Assembly: GCA_008501565.1 (NCBI GenBank)
Contig: QQUL01000135.1
Location: 1-9,590, forward strand
Length of the DNA stretch: 9,590 nt
Source: Armatimonadota bacterium
GTDB taxonomy: Bacteria > Actinomycetota > Acidimicrobiia > Spongiisociales > UBA5794
Direction: 5' to 3'
This document shows positions 1-5,899 of this stretch, one piece after another. A model generated the notes under the pieces. It was not told the origin of the DNA and searched no databases. It saw only the letters and a program-made list of their open reading frames with translations. The position numbers were made by a program, and so were the translations under genes. Position 1 is the first letter of the stretch. Every line of letters starts with the position of its first letter.

Positions 1-12
1 GATGTAGGGGAG

Positions 13-579
13 CTATCCGACGAGATCGCCAAGGGCGACGGCCTGCGACGGTCGCACAAGAAGGTTCATCCCAAGGAAACGAACGTGCTCGAACACCGGG
101 GAAGCTAGATCGACTCCTTCCTTGAGTACTCCCGTGAGGTTCCCGTCGGGGCCGGTTACATAGAGTGCCTGGTTGGCAGCATCAAGGACGCCTTTGAGGC
201 TGGAGCCCTGCGGTATTCCGTTTCCCTGCCACAGCACGCGATACAAGGCAAACCAGATCGGCATCTGTACCAACAGCGGGAGGCACCCGGCCGCGGGATT
301 GACGCCCTTCTCCTTGTAGAGCTCCATGAGCTGCTTGTTCAGCTCTTCCTTGTCGCCCTTGTGTTCCTTCTGAAGGCGCTTGACCGCAGGTTGGATTTCC
401 TGCATCGCCTTCATTGACCTCGTTTGCTTCACCGTGAGCGGGAAGAGCAGGAGGCTGACCGTGAGGGTCAACAGAATGATGGCAATTCCATATTCTGGAA
501 GAACGTCATAGTAGAATGCGAGCAGAGTACCGAGCAGGCTCAGGAGCCATTCCCAAGGGGCGAACGCGGCCAGGATCAC
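13..579 (-). CDS. yidC: Membrane protein insertase YidC/Oxa1 family, cut short by an in-frame TAG
   Basis: YidC inserts and folds inner-membrane proteins, alone or with SecYEG. The 188-residue product has a hydrophobic start (about residues 8-22), a first core membrane segment (about 29-50), the charged cytoplasmic hairpin rich in Lys/Glu (about 57-92), and the family motif GVNPAAGCLPLLVQMPIW (92-109), which enters the next membrane segment. It then has FLGMNLLVRPSQA near residues 168-180, as in actinobacterial YidC. The frame hits TAG at 13-15, yet the codons after it (1-12) read Leu-Pro-Tyr-Ile, which fits the family's start of the next membrane helix. The product lacks the last core helices, so this is a nonsense mutation, a sequencing error or a read-through site. 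The start is GTG at 577-579, overlapping the yidD stop as GTGA, with AAAGGAG six bases upstream. The identity is secure; whether it is functional as drawn is doubtful. Confidence 0.88.
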   Translation of the reverse strand: MILAAFAPWEWLLSLLGTLLAFYYDVLPEYGIAIILLTLTVSLLLFPLTVKQTRSMKAMQEIQPAVKRLQKEHKGDKEELNKQLMELYKEKGVNPAAGCLPLLVQMPIWFALYRVLWQGNGIPQGSSLKGVLDAANQALYVTGPDGNLTGVLKEGVDLASPVFEHVRFLGMNLLVRPSQAVALGDLVG

Positions 580-860
580 GAGTGGCTCCTTTGGGGTGGA
601 GTGGGAAGGGACGCCTCAGATCCAGGAACTGGATCGAAACCGCCCTCATGGAACGGGTGACACCGTGCGATGCGACGTATTCCAAACCAGGAACCCTTGA
701 CGGCGCCGTGGATCTCGATGGCCTCGTAGGTGTAGCGAGAACAGCTGGGGTGGTAGCGACAATTGGACCGAAGTAGGGGAGAAATGGCCTTCTGATACCC
801 CCGAATCAGCTGAAGAAGCAGCCACTGGAAGGGATTGAAACGTCGCTGCGAACTCGTCAC
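576..860 (-). CDS. yidD: Membrane protein insertion efficiency factor YidD
   Basis: YidD is a small membrane-associated protein that assists YidC-dependent insertion. The 94-residue product carries the whole family signature: GYQKAISPLL (21-30), then NCRYHPSCSRYTYEAI (33-48) with its paired cysteines, then GIRRIARCHPFHEGGFDPVP (60-79). An amphipathic or hydrophobic N-terminal helix (about 10-28) is the membrane-binding part. The polar tail after residue 80 is variable, as usual. The GTG start at 858-860 overlaps the rnpA stop as GTGA, and the GTG of yidC overlaps its own TGA, so ribosomes probably pass from rnpA through yidD to yidC. GAGGGG lies eight bases before the start. Length and motifs are normal for the family. 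Confidence 0.95.
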   Translation of the reverse strand: MTSSQRRFNPFQWLLLQLIRGYQKAISPLLRSNCRYHPSCSRYTYEAIEIHGAVKGSWFGIRRIARCHPFHEGGFDPVPGSEASLPTPPQRSHS

Positions 861-1195
861 GAACGCTTCCCCTCGATCTTCATGCGGTTTGCCTCGAGCA
901 GATCAGATAGCCAGTCGACAAGTGTCGGGAAGGCTGCGTCGTTGACCTCCGCCGTGGCAACGAGGACGATGTCGAATCCGCTTGGTAGGTCAACGCGCCT
1001 CGCTGCTTCGCGCATGCGACGCTTTGCACGGTTGCGTTGTACTGCATTTCCTACCTTCTTTCCAGCTACGAACCCGAGTCGTGGGATCCCATCATCACGC
1101 TTCGCCTGGATTACGAGCAATCCGCCCTTTCGACTGCGGGTTCCCGTTCGATACACGGCCAAGAAATCTGCCGGGGATCGGAGAGAAACGAACAT
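857..1195 (-). CDS. rnpA: Ribonuclease P protein component
   Basis: This is the protein subunit of RNase P. It binds the catalytic RNA and helps mature the 5' ends of tRNAs. The 112-residue basic protein has the hallmark RNR block, GKKVGNAVQRNRAKRRMREAAR (about 45-66, read here in two overlapping pieces: GKKVGNAVQRNR and NRAKRRMREAAR). Before it comes a Phe/Tyr-containing N-terminal strand region (DFLAVYRTG, about 10-18), and after it a FDIVLVA strand (about 74-80), both typical. The ATG start lies four bases after the rpmH stop and has no strong Shine-Dalgarno sequence, so it probably depends on coupling to rpmH translation. It is the second gene of the rpmH-rnpA-yidD-yidC operon. Length is within the family range. 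Confidence 0.94.
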   Translation of the reverse strand: MFVSLRSPADFLAVYRTGTRSRKGGLLVIQAKRDDGIPRLGFVAGKKVGNAVQRNRAKRRMREAARRVDLPSGFDIVLVATAEVNDAAFPTLVDWLSDLLEANRMKIEGKRS

Positions 1196-1199
1196 CTCG

Positions 1200-1334
1200 C
1201 TATGCGGAGAGTTCGTGGCGGCCCTTCGAGCGACGCCGCTTGACGGTTGATCGTCCCGCTTGGGTGCGCATGCGCGACCGGAAGCCGTGCTTGCGCTTCC
1301 TGCGACGTCGGTTGGGTTGATATGTGCGTTTCAT
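1200..1334 (-). CDS. rpmH: 50S ribosomal protein L34
   Basis: L34 is a small, very basic protein of the large ribosomal subunit. The product is 44 residues, opening MKRTYQPNRRRRKRKHGFR, then RMRTQAGRS and VKRRRSKGRHELSA, a near-textbook L34 sequence. The same frame is open further upstream, to a possible start near 1466, but L34 always starts at MKRTYQP. AGGGG lies at 1343-1347, eight bases before this ATG, so 1334 is the real start. It heads the minus-strand operon and is divergent from dnaA, the standard arrangement beside bacterial origins. Confidence 0.96.
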   Translation of the reverse strand: MKRTYQPNRRRRKRKHGFRSRMRTQAGRSTVKRRRSKGRHELSA

Positions 1335-1365
1335 GTGAGGTACCCCTGGTGGGCGAAGTGATGCA

Positions 1366-1382
1366 TCCATCACACTGATGGA
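1366..1382 (-). repeat. Short perfect hairpin in the rpmH leader
   Basis: TCCATCA and TGATGGA are perfect inverted arms of seven bases around a three-base loop. If the TAGAAT promoter just upstream is used, this hairpin would form the very 5' end of the rpmH operon mRNA. It has no T-tract, so it is not a classical terminator. Its function is unknown; stabilising the 5' end is one possibility. Confidence 0.5.
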
Positions 1383-1390
1383 ACGGCGAC

Positions 1391-1421
1391 ATTCTAGGTC
1401 TCGGGGTCCCCAAACCGTCAC
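1391..1421 (-). promoter_or_regulatory. Candidate rpmH operon promoter
   Basis: On the minus strand a TAGAAT -10 hexamer (1391-1396) follows, after a 19-base spacer, the -35-like GTGACG (1416-1421). This would start transcription near 1383-1385, about 50 bases before rpmH. The -10 is one mismatch from consensus; the -35 matches at four of six positions and the spacer is longish. It is the best minus-strand pair I found upstream of rpmH. Confidence 0.4.
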
Positions 1422-1500
1422 ATGCCCGGCAGGACGCGAAAACTCTTGGGTGGTCGCGAAACACACTACAAGACCAAAATCGTGAAACCATCACAAATGG

Positions 1501-1517
1501 CTGCCCACTGCGGGCAG
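1501..1517. repeat. GC-rich inverted repeat
   Basis: CTGCCC and GGGCAG form a perfect six-base stem around a five-base loop, midway between rpmH and dnaA. Neither strand has a T-tract beside it, so a terminator is not supported. It may be chance or a protein-binding site. Confidence 0.3.
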
Positions 1518-1607
1518 GTCGTGGAACCCGACAGGCCTTGGTACCATTGAGTTCTCGCGTCGTTGCGGTAGCTGTCCAGCGTCGGCTTTGCCGCGGTTTT
1601 GCCACTC

Positions 1608-1635
1608 TTGAACTGAAACGACGAGGCTCTATACA
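1608..1635 (+). promoter_or_regulatory. dnaA: Candidate dnaA promoter (distal)
   Basis: TTGAAC (1608-1613) and TATACA (1630-1635) are separated by 16 bases and point towards dnaA. Each hexamer matches consensus at four of six positions. Use of this site would give a leader of roughly 170 bases that includes the downstream inverted repeat and the three DnaA boxes. Confidence 0.35.
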
Positions 1636-1682
1636 CTCGCCTTCGCTCTTGACGGGCGGCCGTCCGCTCTTCCCCGAGGAGC

Positions 1683-1713
1683 TTGACAGGGGTTCGGACT
1701 CCTGGCTTGAAAT
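1683..1713 (+). promoter_or_regulatory. dnaA: Candidate dnaA promoter (proximal)
   Basis: A perfect TTGACA (1683-1688) is followed 18 bases later by a poor -10 (TTGAAA, 1707-1712). The spacer and -10 lie between the arms of the inverted repeat at 1692-1729, and the DnaA boxes lie just downstream. The weak -10 keeps confidence low. Confidence 0.3.
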
Positions 1714-1729
1714 GGTCGAGGGTCCGAAC
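1692..1729. repeat. Spaced inverted repeat upstream of dnaA
   Basis: GTTCGGAC (1692-1699) and GTCCGAAC (1722-1729) are exact reverse complements, eight bases each, with 30 bp from the start of one to the start of the other. A G-T and a G-C pair could extend the stem inwards. The arms bracket the weak -10 of the proximal promoter candidate. They could be an operator for a dimeric regulator or an RNA hairpin in the leader if the distal promoter is used. Confidence 0.5.
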
Positions 1730-1743
1730 ATGGTTGGTGCATC

Positions 1744-1776
1744 TTCTCCACATGCTGTGGATAGATGTGTGGACAG
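1744..1776. promoter_or_regulatory. Three DnaA-box-like sites upstream of dnaA
   Basis: TTCTCCACA (1744-1752, plus strand), CTATCCACA (1756-1764, read on the minus strand) and CTGTCCACA (1768-1776, minus strand) each differ by one base from TTATCCACA or the actinobacterial TTGTCCACA. Their starts are exactly 12 bp apart. The first two face each other as the dyad TCCACA-TGC-TGTGGA. They sit about 40-70 bases before the dnaA start, where DnaA binding commonly represses dnaA and can form one half of a bipartite origin. Confidence 0.65.
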
Positions 1777-1813
1777 ATAATTCTTGGGTTGAAGTGCCGG
1801 GAGGACATACATA

Positions 1814-3205
1814 GTGGGAGCTTTGCAGACGCCTGCCGGCTCGGTTGACTCCAAAATCGAGCTTTTCCACAGCCGCCTCCGAGATGTAATCGGTCCCGCA
1901 AAGTGGGAAACATGGATCAAACCTCTTGATGTGATCCGTGACGGAGACACCCTCACCCTCGAGGCCCCGAACCGCTTCAATGCCACATGGGTCACCGACA
2001 ACTACACGCACCAGATCAACGAGATCGCTTCGTCTGTTTGGCCACAGCCGTTTGAGGTCTCCGTCACGGTTGCTCCCCAACCCGAAGCCGTCACGATTCC
2101 GGTCGAGGCCAAGCCATACCAGCCGACCCTCGACGACCACGCACGCCAGCGCATCGACGAACCTCTCGAACAGCGCGACACCTCCAACCTCCTTGCCCGG
2201 TATTCGTTCGAGAACTTTGTCGTGGGGGCGTCCAACCGGTTCGCTCATGCGGCATCCCAAGCTGTCGCAGAACAACCAGGTCGTCACTACAACCCTCTGT
2301 TCATCTATGCCGGATCGGGCCTCGGCAAGACACACCTGCTTCACGCCGTTGGTCAGCATCGACTCGAGCTCTCGCGGTCGGCCGTCGTCAAGTACGTGAC
2401 CTCCGAGAACTTCTTCAACGACTTCATCAACTCGATTCGCCGCAAGACGATGGACGACTTCAAGGCGCGGTACCGAAAGGCCAACATCCTCCTTGTCGAC
2501 GATGTCCAATTCTTCGAGGGCAAGGAAATGGTCCTCGAAGAGTTCTTCCACACATTCAACTCGCTCTATGAGGCAGGGAATCAACTCGTCATCAGCTCGG
2601 ATCGGTCGCCACGGGAGCTCAAGACCATCGAGGACCGCCTTCGGAGTCGGTTCGAGTGGGGTCTCACGACGGACATCCAGAGCCCTGATGTCGAAACGCG
2701 TCTCGCGATCCTTCGCAAGAACGCTGCGGCTGGCGAGATACGCGTACCCCAAGACGTTCTCAGCTTCATAGCGGAGAACGTTGCCGACAACATCCGGGAG
2801 CTTGAGGGAGCCCTCACGCGCGTATCGGCTTTCGCGACGCTCACCCATGAGCCGGTCACCCTTGATCTTGCAACCAATGTTCTGCGAGACGTCGTCAAAC
2901 TCCAGTCCGCTGCTCCACTCACAGCAGACTCCATCATCTCGGCCGTCGCCCAGTACTACGAGATCCCAAAGACCGACATCGTCGGCGGCTCTCGCAGGCA
3001 GCCACTCGCCAGACAACGCCAGGTCGCCATGTACCTGTGCCGCGAGAACACGGGACTATCGCTTCCACGAATCGGGGCCGCGTTCGGTGGACGTGACCAT
3101 ACGACCGTCATGCACGCGGTTGAGAAGATCACGAACCTCCTCCAAACCGATAAAGCCATCTATGACCAGGTCACCGCCATCACACAACAGCTGAGGACAA
3201 CATGA
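1814..3205 (+). CDS. dnaA: Chromosomal replication initiator protein DnaA
   Basis: DnaA binds origin boxes, opens the duplex and recruits the helicase. The 463-residue product shows all four domains. Domain I (about 15-80) includes the WETWIKPL motif at 31-38. Domain II is a short linker (about 85-125), much shorter than in Streptomyces. The AAA+ domain III (about 126-345) has Walker A GSGLGKTH (167-174), Walker B ILLVDD (225-230), sensor 1 ISSDRSP (260-266) and the arginine-finger region RLRSRFEWGL (275-284). Domain IV is a helix-turn-helix ending with the DnaA signature region (about 393-440), including LPRIGAAFGGRDHTTVMHA (417-435). The GTG start has GGGAGGA eight bases before it, with no better alternative. 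The three boxes just upstream suggest autoregulation. Confidence 0.97.
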   Translation: MGALQTPAGSVDSKIELFHSRLRDVIGPAKWETWIKPLDVIRDGDTLTLEAPNRFNATWVTDNYTHQINEIASSVWPQPFEVSVTVAPQPEAVTIPVEAKPYQPTLDDHARQRIDEPLEQRDTSNLLARYSFENFVVGASNRFAHAASQAVAEQPGRHYNPLFIYAGSGLGKTHLLHAVGQHRLELSRSAVVKYVTSENFFNDFINSIRRKTMDDFKARYRKANILLVDDVQFFEGKEMVLEEFFHTFNSLYEAGNQLVISSDRSPRELKTIEDRLRSRFEWGLTTDIQSPDVETRLAILRKNAAAGEIRVPQDVLSFIAENVADNIRELEGALTRVSAFATLTHEPVTLDLATNVLRDVVKLQSAAPLTADSIISAVAQYYEIPKTDIVGGSRRQPLARQRQVAMYLCRENTGLSLPRIGAAFGGRDHTTVMHAVEKITNLLQTDKAIYDQVTAITQQLRTT

Positions 3206-3390
3206 GCTTTATCCCCAAGGCGAGGGATCACAAACCCGAGCCCGTGCATAACACCGTATTCATCCACATCCCCTGTGGAGGGGGAAATCCCACGGGCACT
3301 AGGGCTGTGGCATCTTCTCCACAATCCACAGGCTCTACTACTACCTCTACTCTTTAAGCAAATACAGAACAGAAGCAGAAGGAAGACAAC
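3206..3390. other. oriC: Probable replication origin (oriC) in the dnaA-dnaN gap
   Basis: This 185-bp gap has no gene but several DnaA-box-like sites: TTATCCCCA (3209-3217), TCATCCACA (3260-3268), TTCTCCACA (3315-3323) and the overlapping, weaker CAATCCACA (3322-3330). A five-base GC-rich hairpin (3270-3283, CCCCT/AGGGG) lies between them but has no T-tract. A CTA-rich triplet run and a modestly AT-rich stretch (about 3352-3372) follow. Actinobacterial origins usually lie between dnaA and dnaN. The gap is short beside the large Streptomyces oriC, and no box is a perfect consensus. AGAAGGA at 3377-3383 is the dnaN ribosome-binding site. Confidence 0.72.
3315..3352 (+). promoter_or_regulatory. 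Candidate DnaA-trio unwinding element beside DnaA boxes
   Basis: Two overlapping boxes (3315-3330) are followed by the GC-rich GGCT and then, from 3335, triplets CTA CTA CTA CCT CTA CTC, leading into TTTAAG. On the other strand this is 3'-GAT repeated, the DnaA-trio pattern (3'-G/A-A-T/A) described for the Bacillus subtilis origin, where it lies next to a box and a GC-rich stretch and is where the duplex first opens. Four of six triplets fit exactly. Confidence 0.6.
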
Positions 3391-4470
3391 GTGAGAATTA
3401 GGGCAGAACGAGATGATCTTGCAGACGTACTTGCAAGAGCAGGAAGGGCCGTGGGAACACGGTCACCCCTCCCGATCCTTCAAGGTGTCCTGTGTGAGGT
3501 GGCCGGCGGCAAGCTCACAGTGACCGGCACCGACAACGAGGTGACGGTGCGAACCTACCTCGACGTCGAGGTCACCGAAGAGGGTCGAACCGTCATCCCG
3601 GCCAAACTGACCGCCGATGCCGTTCGTAAACTCCCGGTTGGTGCGGTTTCGTTGGCATCCGTTGACGGTCACATCGAGATCACCGGAAACGGACCGCAGT
3701 TCAAGCTCCGCGAGATGCAGGTTGACGACTTCCCGAAGATTGCAGATGCGTCAGGCGGCGAGGAGATCTCTCTCGACGGCGGAAGTCTGATCAGAGCCCT
3801 CGCCCAGGTCGGTGTCGCCGCCTCCACGGACGATGCAAGACCGACATTGACGGGCGTTCTCTTCGAGGCGAACGGGGAGAACCTGAGGCTCGTTGCCACG
3901 GACTCGTATCGGCTTGCCGTCAAGGACGTCCCCGGTATCGCAACCGAAGGCTCCCGACTTGTTCCGTACCGTGCCCTCAAAGAGCTTGGCAGAACCGTCG
4001 GGATGGGTCCGATGAAAGTGATGCTCGGGGAACGGGAAGCATCGTTTGTGACCGATCAAGGACGTCTCACGGTGCGAATCATCGATTCGACCTTCCCCAA
4101 TGTGCAGCAACTGTTCCCGGATGCCCACTCGAACAGGCTGACGGTCGCCAAGGACGCTTTCCTGGAGGCCGTTGACCGGGCCGCCCTGGTTGCCGAGGAC
4201 CACATTCCCGTTCGCCTTGCGATGCACGGTGGTGGCGTTGAGCTGTCCGTGATTCGGCAGGAGGTAGGGGAGGCGACCGAGTTGCTCGAAGGCGACTACA
4301 CCGGTGACGACATGACGATCGCGTTCAACACCCGCTACCTGAGAGATGGAATAACCGCCGTTGACGACGACCATGTGGTGATCGAGACCTCAGATCCCCT
4401 CAAGCCGGGACTCCTGCTCGGGGCGTCGAGTGATGACTTCCGGTACCTGTTGATGCCAGTGCGCCTGTAG
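3391..4470 (+). CDS. dnaN: DNA polymerase III beta subunit (sliding clamp)
   Basis: The beta clamp is a ring-shaped dimer that tethers DNA polymerase III and binds many repair and replication partners. The 359-residue product is a full three-domain clamp (about 1-118, 119-240, 241-359), a little shorter than the 366-400 residues common in the family. Recognisable features are the N-terminal SPLPILQGVLCE (about 25-36), DSYRLAVKDV (about 171-180), the FPNVQQLFP loop (about 235-243) and the canonical C-terminal YLLMPVRL, which contributes to the partner-binding pocket. The GTG start has AGAAGGA seven bases before it. It is probably cotranscribed with recF, whose ATG lies six bases after its stop. 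Confidence 0.97.
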   Translation: MRIRAERDDLADVLARAGRAVGTRSPLPILQGVLCEVAGGKLTVTGTDNEVTVRTYLDVEVTEEGRTVIPAKLTADAVRKLPVGAVSLASVDGHIEITGNGPQFKLREMQVDDFPKIADASGGEEISLDGGSLIRALAQVGVAASTDDARPTLTGVLFEANGENLRLVATDSYRLAVKDVPGIATEGSRLVPYRALKELGRTVGMGPMKVMLGEREASFVTDQGRLTVRIIDSTFPNVQQLFPDAHSNRLTVAKDAFLEAVDRAALVAEDHIPVRLAMHGGGVELSVIRQEVGEATELLEGDYTGDDMTIAFNTRYLRDGITAVDDDHVVIETSDPLKPGLLLGASSDDFRYLLMPVRL

Positions 4471-4476
4471 CGAACC

Positions 4477-5568
4477 ATGCACATCACATGGCTCGAGTTG
4501 CGGGATTTCCGCTCATACGAGGCGCTGCGATTCGAACCAGATCAGACGGTCAACATACTTGTGGGCGACAACGGTCAAGGGAAGACCTCGGTGCTCGAAG
4601 CCATCGGATATCTCGGGACAACGAAGTCCCTCCGTGGTGTGGCAGACGAGGCGCTGATACGGGAGGGCGCCTCCTCGGCAGTGATTCGCGGCTCGTTTGA
4701 CGGCCGTGCCAGCGAAACGGTGATCGAATGCGAGATTCCCAGGGAAGGACGGCGGAAGATCCTCGTCAACGGGAAGCGTCCAGCCCGCATGCGAGATGTT
4801 CTGACCACCGTGCCGGTCATTGCCTTTCTCCCCGATGACCTCGATGTCATCAAACGCGGGTCGGCTGTTCGTCGTGACTATCTCGACGACCTCGCGGCCA
4901 GGCTCTGGCCGCAGGCTGCGGCATTCCAGACGGACTATGACCGTGCACTGCGCCAGCGCAACGCCCTCCTCAGACAGGAAGGGAGGGCAGCGGATCCCGT
5001 GACGCTTGATGTGTGGGACGAGCGTCTTGCAATTGCTGGTGCCCAGGTGCTGCAACACAGAAGAGCTGTCGCCACGATGCTTCAATCCCATCTTGAGGAT
5101 TCCTATCTCGTCGTTGGAGGGTCAGGTGCTCTCAGATGGTCGTATCGATCCACATGGGGTTCCGATGGTGTCATGGACGACGACGGGCTCGTCGGTGCCT
5201 TTGTCGCCTCGCTGGGCGCGAGGAGGGCCAAGGAGCTGGAGATTCGATCCACAACGGTGGGACCCCACCGGGACGAACCGGAGCTGATGCTCGACGGCCG
5301 CAATGCACGTTCCAAGGCGTCACAGGGAGAGCAACGCACCATTGCGCTGGCCCTCCGCATTGGTGCGTACCGCCTGATCGAGGAGGTGCGTAACCAGACT
5401 CCGATCCTGCTCCTTGACGACGTGTTCTCGGAACTCGACCCCTCCCGCGCAGCCAGAGTGCTTGATCTGATGCCCACCGGACAGGTTTTTGTCACAACCG
5501 CGAGGGAAGATGAAGTACCGATCAGAGGACGCCGTTGGTCGGTTCGAGACGGAAAGGTGTCGCCATGA
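4477..5568 (+). CDS. recF: DNA replication and repair protein RecF
   Basis: RecF is an SMC-like ATPase that helps load RecA at single-stranded gaps with RecO and RecR. The 363-residue product has Walker A GDNGQGKTS (30-38), the signature motif SQGEQRTIALALR (282-294) and Walker B ILLLDDVFSELD (310-321), in the usual order and spacing. GPHRDE before the signature (residues about 263-268) is also typical. Opening MHITWLELRDFRSYE matches the family start. There is no clear Shine-Dalgarno sequence before the ATG, so translation probably depends on coupling to dnaN. Its TGA overlaps the next start as ATGA. Length is normal. Confidence 0.96.
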   Translation: MHITWLELRDFRSYEALRFEPDQTVNILVGDNGQGKTSVLEAIGYLGTTKSLRGVADEALIREGASSAVIRGSFDGRASETVIECEIPREGRRKILVNGKRPARMRDVLTTVPVIAFLPDDLDVIKRGSAVRRDYLDDLAARLWPQAAAFQTDYDRALRQRNALLRQEGRAADPVTLDVWDERLAIAGAQVLQHRRAVATMLQSHLEDSYLVVGGSGALRWSYRSTWGSDGVMDDDGLVGAFVASLGARRAKELEIRSTTVGPHRDEPELMLDGRNARSKASQGEQRTIALALRIGAYRLIEEVRNQTPILLLDDVFSELDPSRAARVLDLMPTGQVFVTTAREDEVPIRGRRWSVRDGKVSP

Positions 5569-5891
5569 GAGCGAAGTACCTTGGAAGCGGTGAAGGAAAA
5601 CAACCAAAGGAGATCAGTCAGCTCCTCGGCTCGATCATCGAGAAGGCCGCCGTGGGGGTTGATGTGCGCCATGGGCAGCTGGTGAATGATTGGCTGACGG
5701 TCGCCCCCCCGGACTGGGCGGCCTTCGGAACGCCGGTCGGGGTACGGGACAAAACGCTCCTCGTGGAGGTTTCAGATGGCTCTGCGGCATCGCTCCTCAA
5801 GTATCAGATCGGTGAACTCAAACGTGCGATCGAAGACCGATTCGGGGGGGATCTCGTCCGGTCGGTCAAGGTGCGGGTTCGCCAGGCATGA
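5565..5891 (+). CDS. dciA: DUF721 protein, probable DciA helicase operator
   Basis: DUF721/DciA proteins interact with the replicative helicase and are thought to replace DnaC/DnaI loaders in most bacteria. This 108-residue product has the domain almost from its N-terminus: VNDWLTVAPPDWAAFGTPVGV (about 43-63, shown as VNDWLTVAPP and DWAAFGTPVGV), then a TLLVEVSDGSAASLLKYQI strand-helix (about 66-84) and KRAIEDRFGG. Position next to recF and gyrB is the usual actinobacterial one, which supports the call. ATG at 5565 overlaps recF's stop as ATGA and has AAAGGTG just upstream; a TTG ten codons earlier is possible but less likely. The protein is short, without the long N-terminal extension seen in many actinobacterial homologues, and has Ala where the helix often has Trp. 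Role by homology only. Confidence 0.85.
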   Translation: MRAKYLGSGEGKQPKEISQLLGSIIEKAAVGVDVRHGQLVNDWLTVAPPDWAAFGTPVGVRDKTLLVEVSDGSAASLLKYQIGELKRAIEDRFGGDLVRSVKVRVRQA

Positions 5892-5899
5892 AATGGTCT

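Larger units (their letters stand above)
1335..1813. other. Divergent rpmH-dnaA intergenic region
   Basis: These 479 bases separate the rpmH operon from dnaA. I see no convincing gene: the open frames here lack Shine-Dalgarno sequences and family-like protein sequence. What it holds is the rpmH promoter and hairpin at the left, a GC-rich inverted repeat at 1501-1517, possible dnaA promoters between 1608 and 1713, a spaced inverted repeat at 1692-1729, and three DnaA boxes at 1744-1776. About 1430-1500 and 1520-1605 show nothing I can name. Confidence 0.7.

Noticed and set aside
1200..1466. A longer version of the L34 frame starting near 1466.
   Set aside because: L34 is about 44 residues and begins MKRTYQP; the extension lacks a ribosome-binding site and covers the likely promoter and hairpin.
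1863..1871. TTTTCCACA, one mismatch from a DnaA box, at the start of dnaA.
   Set aside because: It is inside the domain I coding sequence (Leu-Phe-His-Ser) and not in step with the upstream cluster. It may add to DnaA binding but cannot be separated from coding use.
1466..3016. A long (516-codon) minus-strand open frame across dnaA and its upstream region.
   Set aside because: It is antisense to an unmistakable dnaA, shows no family-like motifs, and arises from the codon bias of the plus-strand gene.
3270..3283. CCCCT-GTGG-AGGGG hairpin after dnaA as a transcription terminator.
   Set aside because: The stem is only five pairs and no T-tract follows; it lies among DnaA boxes and is better left as an incidental part of the origin.
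5535..5565. TTG start ten codons upstream for the DUF721 gene.
   Set aside because: The ATG at 5565 has a stop-start overlap with recF and a Shine-Dalgarno sequence in place; the TTG would overlap recF by more and has no better site.
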